Assembly: GCA_963573315.1 (NCBI GenBank)
Contig: OY752140.1
Location: forward strand, 3,410,001-3,474,000
Direction: 5' to 3'
From: Entomortierella parvispora
Lineage: Eukaryota > Mortierellomycota > Mortierellomycetes > Mortierellales > Mortierellaceae
DNA length: 64,000 nucleotides
This document shows, one piece after another, positions 1 to 8,247 of the stretch; position 1 is the stretch's first letter, and the number at the start of each line of letters is the position of its first letter. Made by a program: the position numbers and the translations under genes. The notes under the pieces are model-generated. The model ran no database searches. It saw only the letters and a program-made list of their open reading frames with translations, and was not told the origin of the DNA.

Positions 1-1
1 T

Positions 2-385
2 GTATGCCTCCCGAGGATCCTGGGCCTAATTCCCAATGGCTTTAACCCATGGTCGACCCGTTCGGATTCCGCAGAAGGGAACACGTACCAAGTCTTTATA
101 TGGCAGGGTGATCTCTTACTCGAGAACAAGGGTGTCATGGATGGCGCTGCAGGCGCAGACGTGCCACAGGCATTGTTTGCCAAGAAGGCTGGCCACAAGG
201 CACATCGGAAAAAGAAGTCGCGTGATAGTGAGGATCAAGAGGGGGAAATTTCTAGGGATCTGCCGGATGGTCGCTACAGATTGGTGGTCAAGGTACTCAA
301 GCCATGGGGTGTCCGCGGTCGAGCCAGCGATGTCGAACGATGGTCAAGCCCTATCATCGTCATCAACCGAGGCAAGGGGAGGTAG
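2..385 (+). CDS. Subtilisin-like serine protease, C-terminal end only (partial)
   Basis: Open from the window edge to a TAG at 383-385, about 127 residues in frame. The reading contains GFNPWSTRSDSAEG, an F-I-W-Q-G strand, and near the end PDGRYRLVVKVLKPWG followed by W-SPIIVI. That pattern (NPW, then 'DG.Y.L....L.PWG...D...W.SP.I.I') is what I know from the C-terminal Fn3-like domain of fungal secreted subtilases of the minor extracellular protease (Vpr) type. The catalytic domain lies upstream, outside the window, so protease activity cannot be confirmed here. A basic KKAGHKAHRKKK linker interrupts the domain. The gene is convergent with the Efg1-like gene, 240 bp away. Family assignment is inference from a tail segment. 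Confidence 0.6.
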   Translation, partial: VCLPRILGLIPNGFNPWSTRSDSAEGNTYQVFIWQGDLLLENKGVMDGAAGADVPQALFAKKAGHKAHRKKKSRDSEDQEGEISRDLPDGRYRLVVKVLKPWGVRGRASDVERWSSPIIVINRGKGR

Positions 386-625
386 CGTGTTCCGTTCGTA
401 GCGCAAGTTTTCAGAGAGTTTTCAACAAAAAAGACAAAGAAAAACATATTAAAAAAATGTGTCGTTTGCTTCTTTATGAATCGGCCACCTCTTTTTTTTT
501 TCTATGCGTAAAGGGGGTAAGATACAATGTGGATGGAGATGCAAGAATGCTGGATGATATTGCTAAAGGGTAAAAACTCATGTCTGCCCGTCCCGAGATC
601 AGAAGTTCAATGTGTTTTTTGATGT

Positions 626-2682
626 TTACTTCCTGAACTTGTTCAAGTTACGACCTCCACGGCGCTTGGGCACCTCAGGAAGTTCCTTCAATTGAGACAT
701 GTCGATGGCGACCACCTTGCGAACAGGCGCTGCTGGCTCATCGTCGTTGTCAGAGTCACTCACGACTTCGTCCCGATCGACCTTCAAGACAGTGATCTTG
801 ACCTGGTCCTTCTTGGACTCGGCCTTCTTGACCTCTTCCTTCTTCTCGACTACCTTGGGCTCGGACTTTGGCTTGGGCTCGGCCTTCTTCTTCTCGACCT
901 TGGGCTCTGGGGTCTTCTTCTCAGCCTTGGGAGTGGGTGCTGCCTGCTTCTCGGTCTTGGGTTCTGGGGTCTTCTTCTCGGCTTTTGGCTTGGGCTCGGC
1001 CTTTGGCTTGGGTTCTGCCTTTGGCTTGGGTTCAGCCTTCTTCTTGGGCTCCTGCTTCTTTTCTACAACCTTGGTCTCTACAGCGGGCTTCACCTCAACC
1101 TCTGGCTTGGCCTCGGTGGCCTTGGCAGCAGTCTCTGCTTCTCTGGCAGCCTTGTACATCTCCTTCTTCTTTTGCCTCTTGTTGGATTTGGCAGATCGCT
1201 GGACTTCCTCTGTTGGTGTTGACGAGGTGGACTCGGTCTTTTCTACTGTGGACGCCTCTTTCTTCTCGGCGGGCTTCTTCTCGGCAGTCTTTTTCTCGAC
1301 AACCTTCTTCTCGACAGCTTTCTTCTCGACAGCCTTCTTCTCAACGGGCTTCTTCTGAACGGGCTTCTTCTCAACGGGCTTCTTCTCAACGGGCTTCTTC
1401 TCAACGGGCTTCTTCTCGGCAACCTTCTTCTCGACGGGTTTCTTTTCAGCCACCTTCTTCTCCACTGATGCCTTCTCCACGGGTTCAACCTCCATGGGTG
1501 TAGGGGTCGTCTCAGTTGATGCAGTAGAAGCCTCCTCAGTCTTTCCCTCCTGAGTGGCAAAGGTCGATTGAGCACGAATAGCCTTTCTAGCCCACTTGCC
1601 CAACTTCTTTACTTCCTCCGTTCCTGCTGGTGCTGGTGCTGCCTCCTTTGTCGCTGCTGGTGTAGTCTTCTTCTTGGGTGGCTCTGCAACATCTTTAGCC
1701 GACTCGACCTTGGGAACAACGGCCTCAAAGAAGCTCTCCTCAGGCTCGACGGCAGCAGTTGAGGCCTGCTTCTTGGGCTTGGTAGCCTCTCTCTGAGCCG
1801 TAGCCTTTGCACGAGCGGACAAGGGATCGTTCTCATCTGCAGCAACCTGCTCTCTTGTTCTCTTCTTTCCCTTCTGAATCTTCTCGGCCGTCAACTTGAT
1901 CTCCTCTGTGACAGACTTGCCATCCTTCTTGACCAACTTGGACTTGACCTCCTCTCGGATAGCCTTCTCAAACTGTTGAATCTCGCCAGAGGCAAGACCG
2001 AGACGAATCTTTTCCCGGATCTCGTTGCGAGCTGCGTTGACCTTTGGATCCTCAGCTCCCTCGGTGGGGTAGAGGGCCAGGTACTTTTCAGCCTTGGGGA
2101 AATGTTGAATGTAGGCAAGGTCGAGCTCCAGTTCTGAGAGCTCCTTCTTTTCCTCGGGGTTGGTCTCATAGTTGGGGTGTTGACGCTTGAATACGTTAAT
2201 CCTTCTGTCTGCCTTCTTGGACTCTGTCGACGTGTACGGGAGAACATTAGATGAAATAAAAGGGTGAGAAAACGAGAAGAAAACCCAAAGCTCCGGCCTC
2301 AATGTTGATTCCTGAGCTCCACTGACTGGCAATTCCTTTTCATCTTACCAAAGAACTTGAGCATGCGGTACTTGACCTGCATCTTTTGTTCCTTCTGGTC
2401 GACCTGCTTCTCTGCAATTTGCAATTTCAGGGCCTCGACACGTCGCTCCTTGTCCAGACGCACATCAGCGGGCATCTTGTCGTTGGAACTCAACATGCGG
2501 AGGGTATCACGGAGCTTCTTTCTCAATGCTGCTGCTCCCTCAGGAACCTCACCCGCGTCCAGTTTGGCGGGCTTGGCCTGGTATGTCTTCTTCTTCAAGC
2601 CTCCTGGTCCATTGCGAGTGTAGGGCTTTTTGCCCCGCATCTCCTTCTCGGGATTGACAACCTTCTTTGTGACAGCTGGCAT
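626..2682 (-). CDS. EFG1: Efg1-family rRNA-processing protein with a long Lys/Glu/Pro repeat tail
   Basis: Two exons: 2349..2682 and 626..2223, joined across a 125 bp intron (donor GTAAGATG, acceptor CGACAG), giving 643 residues. The splice restores ...KFFE-SKKADRRINVFKR, matching the helical core of Efg1, a nucleolar factor for 18S rRNA maturation (family knowledge). The core covers roughly residues 30-180: LRKKLRDTLRML, then a charged helix VEALKLQIAEKQ. Known Efg1 proteins are about 230-300 residues; here some 400 further residues follow, dominated by EKKPVEKK-like and AEPKPK-like repeats with several acidic and Ala-rich stretches. The extreme C-terminus is again ordered-looking and basic (PKRRGGRNLNKFRK). 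The start ATG at 2680-2682 opens with a basic MPAVTKKVVNPEKEMRGKKP. Long antisense ORFs in this region mirror the repeats and are not genes. Confidence 0.85.
974..1045 (-). repeat. 18-nt coding minisatellite (AEPKPK units)
   Basis: On the plus strand the unit reads ggcttgggctcggccttt with small changes and recurs in tandem; on the coding strand it encodes consecutive AEPKPK hexapeptides inside the tail of the Efg1-like protein. Boundaries are approximate. Confidence 0.75.
1255..1460 (-). repeat. 15-nt coding minisatellite (KKPVE units)
   Basis: The plus-strand unit cttcttctcaacggg repeats many times with one- or two-base variants (gacagcc, ggcaacc, gaacggg). It encodes a run of EKKPV / EKKAV / EKKVA pentads in the Efg1-like tail. 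The unit length is a multiple of three, so copy-number change keeps the frame. Confidence 0.85.
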
Positions 2683-2924
2683 GGTTGATAAAAAAAAAGG
2701 GAGAGGAGAAAGAGGGATGGAGAAGAGTGGATGTCGGGCACTCGGACAAGCAAAGAGTGTGAGAATGGTAATGAGCGTCCGCAGGTGTTCTCAATGGGAA
2801 AAAAAAAAAAGAAAAAAAAAAAAAAAAAGAAAGCGTTGGTGGCTTGGCTTGCTGTTTGGGAGGCAGTAACAAGCAGTCATGTTTTCTAGAATAAATTTTA
2901 TTTTGTTTTTATTCTAAATCTCCA
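2683..2924. other. Promoter region with A-rich tract between Efg1-like and Myb genes
   Basis: This stretch holds the upstream region of the Efg1-like gene and the 3' flank of the Myb gene, both on the minus strand. An A-rich run (about 2800-2829, one G interruption) is the main landmark. No gene is seen. Confidence 0.6.
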
Positions 2925-5654
2925 TCAGCACACATCCTCTTCGATCCGGAATGTCCGACGATGGCTTTCAAACCGGAGACGGCACTGCTGGGCGGTCCGC
3001 CCTCCCATCCCTTTGGCGACTTCATCCCAGTCAATTTTTCTCTTGCCCTTGAATCGAGGCGTCAGATCGACAAACGCGGTTTTCTTCTTCTCGCCGGATG
3101 AGTCCTCCTGCTCCAGCGCCGCTCTCTGTTCTGCCAAAAGGGCCTGCTCCTTGTCCTCCCGCTGGCTCAGAATCTCAGAGATACGCTCCATCATCGTATT
3201 CAGCTCTTCGTCCGACCAAGTACCTGACTTCACGGTATTGTCTACTTTCTCGCGCCATTCGTTTCTGCATTCATCTGGGGTCTTGCCCACAACAAATTCT
3301 GACACAAGGGTCCATCTTTTGCCGAACCTGGCCACCGCTGCCTTAAGACGTTCTCGACCCTGTGCAGTCCAAGGCTCGCCCAGCTTGTGAATATGGTGTG
3401 TATGGCTGTACTTCCAGTTCTTTCGACACTGATCGGCAGTCCTTCCGGGAACTTGACTGGCGATGAGGGCCCAATCGGCGTCTTCACCATAGGTCTCGAT
3501 CGCGATCTCGAGCAGATTCCGTTCTTTTTCTGAAAACCGGCCCGTCTTCTTGGATTGACCACGCCGATGGCGTTCATGAAGCATCTGGACAGTCCTATGA
3601 GGCAGGAATGCATCCCGAATTTTCGCCCACTGCTCTCCGTATTCCCTGATGCCTTGTCTCAACAGCTCCAATTCGCGATCCGTCCATAGCCTTGGTTCAT
3701 TGTGAATGGTGTCAGCGGTGCTAACAGGGGTTGTCTCTTCAGAGCCTGATGGTTCATTGCCATTCTCGGATCCTGCAGTTTGCTTGCTCGGGTCGGGCTG
3801 CTGTTCAGAAAAATCATCCGGTCTCGCGTTTTTAGTGAGCTGCTTGCCGCTTTGTTGCTGTGACCAATATTGCCATTTGGTCTCACACTGCTTTGCCGAG
3901 TACTGCTTCCCAAGGACTTTGGCCACCTCATCCCATCGCACGAGGTTGTTCGCCTTCAGGTACGTGTTCACAGTGGCCACCATCGTTCTCAGAGATTCTG
4001 GTGACCAGTAGATCCGCCGCGGCTTCAGATACACCTTCGCGATGGTGTATGTCAAATGTTGGAAGAGATCAGGATCCTTTGGAAAGTGGAATGTCGCCTG
4101 TTGGAAATAAAGCTGGCAGTCGCGTCCATGTCTGTACTCGAGCCCCTCCGCGATTTGGTCCCATACATTCTCATAAGAGTGGACTGCAGAGCTTTCGCCG
4201 GGTGCATCTCCCGAGTACAAGAAAGGTTTGAGCGCCAATAACGACCCCGGTCGCTGAAGTTCCATCCATCGTTGCCAAAATTTCTTCTTTTCCGAAAAGT
4301 CCCATTCTCGCTCGAGTTGCGGCATATCCAACAACCTCCATCGATTCTTGTAGTCATCGCTGGTTCTGACCACATCACCAAGGGCCTCCTTGATCATTGA
4401 CCAAATCTTGGGCTGCAGCTCAGGTGGTCCAAGACGAATGACCGCTCGCGTCAGCCTATCGTCCTCCTCAGGCGTCCAGATTAGCTTGGTCGCCGCCATC
4501 TCGTAATAGATAGTCCGGAGCCGATCAGCAGAAAACTTTTCGTCAAAAGATTTTGAAATCTCTTGCCAGTCAATAGCCTCTGCATTAAATGCTGGATTTC
4601 CAATATCGCTGCCATGTTCATTCTGCGCATCCGTGGTCATAAGTGCAAACGTGGAACTGTCCCTTGCAATATCCTCGCCGTCCTCCTCCAGAAATCCTAG
4701 AGTGCTCACACGGGTCGTCTTGCTTGATTTCAAATGTTTTTCCACTTCGCGTACGAGTTGGTCCCGATGATAAGGAGTGAATCCTTCCCGGAAAAGACGA
4801 GTCCATTGATCCCCTCTAATCTTTTTCGATTGTCGAGTCTCATAGAGTCGCGCCTGTTGAATCCGAAGCCACTTCTCCTTGCAGCTGTCCTGATTACGTT
4901 GCAGCTTTCGAGAAATGACAAACCAGGGCAGGCCCTGGTGAATCATCTGCTCTAGACTTTCTCGATCCAGGGTCGTCCAGGGACCTTGCACCAAGTATGG
5001 GAAGGGCTTTCCAGATTGATCCCTCGCCTTCTCCAAGAGGCCTTTGTATACATTTTTCTCCAGTGTCCTTTGTGACGCTTCAATTGCCGACCGAGTCATC
5101 TCCTCCTCTGCTGCATCTCCTTCTACAGCATCGGCTAGGAACGGGTCCAGAAAGCGATAATACCGTGAATAACAAGAGGCGATGGGTCGATTCAATTGGG
5201 GACTAATCCTCTTCCATCCGATGCCACGCTGTCGTAACTCGAACAAGAGATCGTCTTCCTGTTGACTCCATGGCTCCGCCACTTTCTTGCGAAGTGGGCG
5301 TCGCGACGACAAGGGTTTGATTGACGTCGTAGACGACGAGGCAGGAAGATCTGATGCCTTGGGGATGACCAAAGGCAGAGAGGAGGTTTCTTTGACAAGG
5401 GCGCTTGAGGTGCTATATTTGGCCGATGGTCCGAGGCAACTGTGGGAAGGGGTGTTTGCGCGAAAGGGTCGTCTTGCCGCGAGCCATGACAGGGGATGCT
5501 GTTGTCGAGGTGCCTGAGAAATGGATGCGAGGCTCTGGACAATGAAATCTCTCGAGGTGCATGCTCGAAAAGATTGACAGATCAGATCAGGTCGGAAGGC
5601 CGAATGTGAGCGCTGCTTGAGGAGATCTCCAATCGGACGCACATGCCTGCGCAT
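2925..5654 (-). CDS. Large multi-repeat Myb/SANT protein with mitochondrial-like presequence
   Basis: An uninterrupted 909-residue ORF. At least eight Myb/SANT-type helix-turn-helix repeats can be picked out by their regularly placed Trp residues, starting near residues 126 (EPWSQQEDD), 223 (GPWTTLDRE), 390 (LIWTPEEDD), 547 (IYWSPESL), 654 (RLWTDRELE), 704 (GRFSEKERN), 758 (EPWTAQGRE) and 809 (GTWSDEELN), with a last half-repeat near 885 (IDWDEVAKGMGGRT). Third-helix signatures such as RTADQCRKNW and RTAQQCRLRF support DNA binding. Residues 1-95 have many Arg and Ser and almost no acidic residues until the KYSTSSALVKE segment, which looks like a mitochondrial targeting sequence with its cleavage region. 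Myb proteins are normally nuclear (SNAPc, Cdc5, Reb1 types); this one resembles none of these closely. DNA binding is well supported; organelle targeting is inference. Confidence 0.85.
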   Translation of the reverse strand: MRRHVRPIGDLLKQRSHSAFRPDLICQSFRACTSRDFIVQSLASISQAPRQQHPLSWLAARRPFRANTPSHSCLGPSAKYSTSSALVKETSSLPLVIPKASDLPASSSTTSIKPLSSRRPLRKKVAEPWSQQEDDLLFELRQRGIGWKRISPQLNRPIASCYSRYYRFLDPFLADAVEGDAAEEEMTRSAIEASQRTLEKNVYKGLLEKARDQSGKPFPYLVQGPWTTLDRESLEQMIHQGLPWFVISRKLQRNQDSCKEKWLRIQQARLYETRQSKKIRGDQWTRLFREGFTPYHRDQLVREVEKHLKSSKTTRVSTLGFLEEDGEDIARDSSTFALMTTDAQNEHGSDIGNPAFNAEAIDWQEISKSFDEKFSADRLRTIYYEMAATKLIWTPEEDDRLTRAVIRLGPPELQPKIWSMIKEALGDVVRTSDDYKNRWRLLDMPQLEREWDFSEKKKFWQRWMELQRPGSLLALKPFLYSGDAPGESSAVHSYENVWDQIAEGLEYRHGRDCQLYFQQATFHFPKDPDLFQHLTYTIAKVYLKPRRIYWSPESLRTMVATVNTYLKANNLVRWDEVAKVLGKQYSAKQCETKWQYWSQQQSGKQLTKNARPDDFSEQQPDPSKQTAGSENGNEPSGSEETTPVSTADTIHNEPRLWTDRELELLRQGIREYGEQWAKIRDAFLPHRTVQMLHERHRRGQSKKTGRFSEKERNLLEIAIETYGEDADWALIASQVPGRTADQCRKNWKYSHTHHIHKLGEPWTAQGRERLKAAVARFGKRWTLVSEFVVGKTPDECRNEWREKVDNTVKSGTWSDEELNTMMERISEILSQREDKEQALLAEQRAALEQEDSSGEKKKTAFVDLTPRFKGKRKIDWDEVAKGMGGRTAQQCRLRFESHRRTFRIEEDVC

Positions 5655-6059
5655 GGGGAAAATAGAATCAAGGATTGTGTGTGGGTTGACAAGAAGGAAG
5701 AATGAGCATGATTCCGATCATTGATTCTGGGAATATCACAGCAATTAGGGAAATTTATTTATTCTGATTTTTTTATTTCATCGAGTCAGCCTCAGGAATC
5801 TTGTATCTGGGGTTTGGGCTCAATATTTCTTGTTGGAAGGAAGTCCCGTTCGTCATTTGATTGACGACAAGTTTCGGAGTACTACTTGCGCATATCACGA
5901 TAGATATTGTGCCAGAAAGCATACCCTATCCATTCTTTAGCATCGGGTGAAAAGTTTTATCAACATTTTGTTTTTATTGTGTAGCGATTCAAAAGTACAC
6001 ATGGCAAATAAATGACCGTCTGGCGGCAAGCGAGCGAACGAAGGACTTTCTTGTATGCA
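5655..6059. other. Intergenic, no gene seen
   Basis: Upstream region of the Myb gene and 3' flank of the small minus-strand gene at 6060. AT-rich around 5755-5785 and 5945-5985. No conserved ORF or RNA gene is recognised. Confidence 0.5.
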
Positions 6060-6314
6060 TTATTCCTTTTTGGCCTTGTTTTCCATGTGGCTACGCTCAA
6101 AGGCGGTGGCGTTGGTGCCCATGGAGCTCATGAAGGCACCGGGCATTAAGGCGGGACCGACATGAAATTCACTTCTGAGATCTGGGCCCGAGTTGTTCTT
6201 GTTGTCGTTTCCAGAGTGGCGGCCTTTGGGAGGTGGAGGGTTCTTCTTGTCCTCATCCACGGGGAGGATGTTGAACTCTCCCTTCTCGTGCTTGCCGGGT
6301 CCGTGGGTTGACAT
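6060..6314 (-). CDS. Small hydrophilic protein of unknown function (84 aa)
   Basis: An 84-residue ORF starting MSTHGPGKHEKGEF and ending MENKAKKE. It is hydrophilic, rich in Gly, Asn, Lys and Pro (a DKKNPPPPKGRHSG stretch near residue 25), with no signal peptide or membrane segment. I chose the ATG at 6312-6314 because the longer reading upstream is a pyrimidine-rich leader translated in frame. The composition resembles small fungal stress or conidiation proteins, but no family motif is recognised. It is divergent from the gene at 7014, with about 700 bp between them. Function unknown. Confidence 0.6.
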   Translation of the reverse strand: MSTHGPGKHEKGEFNILPVDEDKKNPPPPKGRHSGNDNKNNSGPDLRSEFHVGPALMPGAFMSSMGTNATAFERSHMENKAKKE

Positions 6315-7013
6315 GATGAGTACGAGGTTGATGGTTTGTTGTCGTTGAGTATGTGCGAGTGCGTGTGTGAAAGACGAACGTGAATATGAGAAGGGGTGAG
6401 ATGGAGAGTGAGGTTGTGAAGAAAGAAAGAGGAGAGAAGATTGGGGAGCGTGGATCAAGAAACGCCAAGAAAAAACGAAGAAGCTCGATTTCAGTCATGT
6501 GATGCAGGATTGGGATGAGACACGACTAGGAAACGGACGCGACAGAGTCGGCAGACAAACAGACAGAAAGACAGATGCGAGCGACACAGCCACCCCCATC
6601 CCCGATTCAATCGCAGCTTGTGTCATTTTGCAGCGCGCGGACAGTTTTCAACACAGCACCAGACATGCAAAGGTGCGTGTGGGGACAGCTAGCGCGCGTC
6701 AAAATGACATCACAGCACAGAAAAAAACAATTCACGAAAAGACCCTTTTTGTGTTGCAACGAACCACGGTCAGGAAAACATGGGCCAGCGTCTCTCGTCA
6801 TCGCTGTCATTATTCGGGCATCATCCTTTCTTTTAGGGTGTTCATTAGCATCGCAAAGTCTGTTTGGTTCAGTTATTTGTTTTGTTTGTTTGTTTGTTCT
6901 GCACATTTCAAGTCCCGGGTCAGGAACAGGTGCATGCCAAGTATAAAAGAGATTCAGTCTCCCATCTTCACACACAACAACCAACCAGCCAAGTAACGCA
7001 GTCTACACATACC
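6315..7013. other. Divergent intergenic region
   Basis: This 700 bp region lies between two small divergent genes. The minus side near 6320-6480 is CT-rich on the coding strand, as in many leaders here. The plus side carries a clear TATA box. No further gene is supported. Confidence 0.5.
6942..6948 (+). promoter_or_regulatory. TATA box of the His-rich protein gene
   Basis: The sequence agtataaaagag lies about 70 bp upstream of the ATG at 7014, a suitable distance for a fungal TATA element with a short leader. Few other genes in the window have so clear a TATA box. Confidence 0.6.
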
Positions 7014-7478
7014 ATGTCTCTCTTTCACTCCAAACCAGTCGCTGTCCAGCGCGTATACTATAAGCCCTCGGCCATGTCCCGTCTTCGGGCCATCGTCACT
7101 GGACGTCCTCAACCTCGTCCTCGGGCTGCTGAGCCTACTCCTCGTCGGATGAACCAAGGAGGACGGACCGTGGTCCGTCAACCTGTGCGCAAGACTGGCT
7201 TCTTTCATCGATCTCCTCGCCGCACCGTCGTGGCTGCCCAAAGAAAGCCCGGCTTCCTGGGCTCGCTGCGTCCTCGCCAGCGCGTTCCAAGAGGGGCAGC
7301 CGTTGCAGGCGGTCGCCACCATCACTACGATCAGCGTCATGGCCATGACAAGCATGGGAAGGACAAGCACCACAGCCACAAGGGCCGCAAAGTGCTTGCG
7401 GTTCTGGCACTCGTTGGGCTCAAGAAGAAGCATGACCACAAGAAGGAACACAAAGGCCGCAATCGTCACCATCTGTAA
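7014..7478 (+). CDS. Basic His/Arg/Lys-rich small protein of unknown function
   Basis: A 154-residue ORF beginning MSLFHSKPVAVQRVYY after a TATA box. The protein is extremely basic: an Arg/Pro-rich N-terminal half (GRPQPRPRAAEPTPRR) followed by a His-rich segment near residues 100-125 (HHHYDQRHGHDKHGKDKHHSH), a short hydrophobic patch (VLAVLALVGL) and a Lys/His tail. Almost no acidic residues occur in the first 90. Dense histidine clusters can bind metals such as Zn, Cu or Ni, and basic composition allows nucleic acid or membrane contact; both are inference. The strong TATA promoter suggests regulated or high expression. No family is recognised. Confidence 0.6.
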   Translation: MSLFHSKPVAVQRVYYKPSAMSRLRAIVTGRPQPRPRAAEPTPRRMNQGGRTVVRQPVRKTGFFHRSPRRTVVAAQRKPGFLGSLRPRQRVPRGAAVAGGRHHHYDQRHGHDKHGKDKHHSHKGRKVLAVLALVGLKKKHDHKKEHKGRNRHHL

Positions 7479-7499
7479 ACGTCTTTCTTTCAATCAATG

Positions 7500-8247
7500 T
7501 ACTGTACAATAAAATAGCAATCCACAAACAGCAACAGGGAGGGGAAGGAGGAGAGGAGGAGAGGAGCAACCACGCGCGCGTGTGCGCGAGAGATGGAGAG
7601 AGGCAGGAGGAGATATGGAGAAGGAGAGAAGAGACAGCGCAGAGAGCGCCGTGTGTCGTTTGTGCAACCACGGATTCTTTTTTTGTCGTTGCGTTTGAGG
7701 GTGTGCGCTGCTGCCGTTTGTTTGTTTGAGGGTGTGCGCTGCTGCTGGTTCTTGCTTGCTGCTTGCTTGTTGCTTGCTTCTTGTTTCGTTTCTTGACTGG
7801 TCTCTGTCTCTGTGCTCTCTCTCTCTTTCTGTGCTCTTCTTTCTCTTCTGTGTGTTTCTGTCCCCCTGTCTGTATCTGTCTGCCACTCTGTCCCTGCAGC
7901 CTCCATCATCATCTTCTTCTTCTTCATTCGTGTCCATCCCCCCCTCCTTCTTCCCTCTTTCTCATCTCCTTACCCCCCCACCCTCCCCCTCATCCTTTCT
8001 CCCACCTCCGCTGCAACGACCCACCCTTGTCTCCCCATCCCTCTTTCCATCTATCCCTCCTTTGACTGGCCTGGTTTGGGTCTCCATCCATTCATCCGCT
8101 TCTTCTTTCAGGCACCAGAACGGACATCTCAAACAACCCTCTTTCTCTCACCCTGCATCTCCAATCTCGTCCCAATCTCGTCCTTCCTCTTCCTCATCCA
8201 TCCCTCGCCCTCTTGACTCCATCTAGGAGCCTCTCCTCCCTCTCGCA
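7500..8247. other. Long pyrimidine-rich upstream region
   Basis: From about 7780 to 8240 the plus strand is almost purely C and T with small TC and TTC runs. This forms the promoter and leader of the glycosyltransferase gene. A short direct repeat, tttgagggtgtgcgctgctgc, occurs at about 7694 and 7724. No gene is seen; the overlapping ORFs here are low complexity. Confidence 0.55.

Noticed and set aside
692-1503. Long Leu/Ser/Phe-rich and Trp/Ser-rich ORFs on the plus strand
   Set aside because: They are antisense shadows of the repetitive Lys/Glu/Pro tail of the Efg1-like gene.
7490-7937. Charged minus-strand ORFs of about 145 residues
   Set aside because: They are translations of the GA/CT-rich leader region with no conserved pattern.
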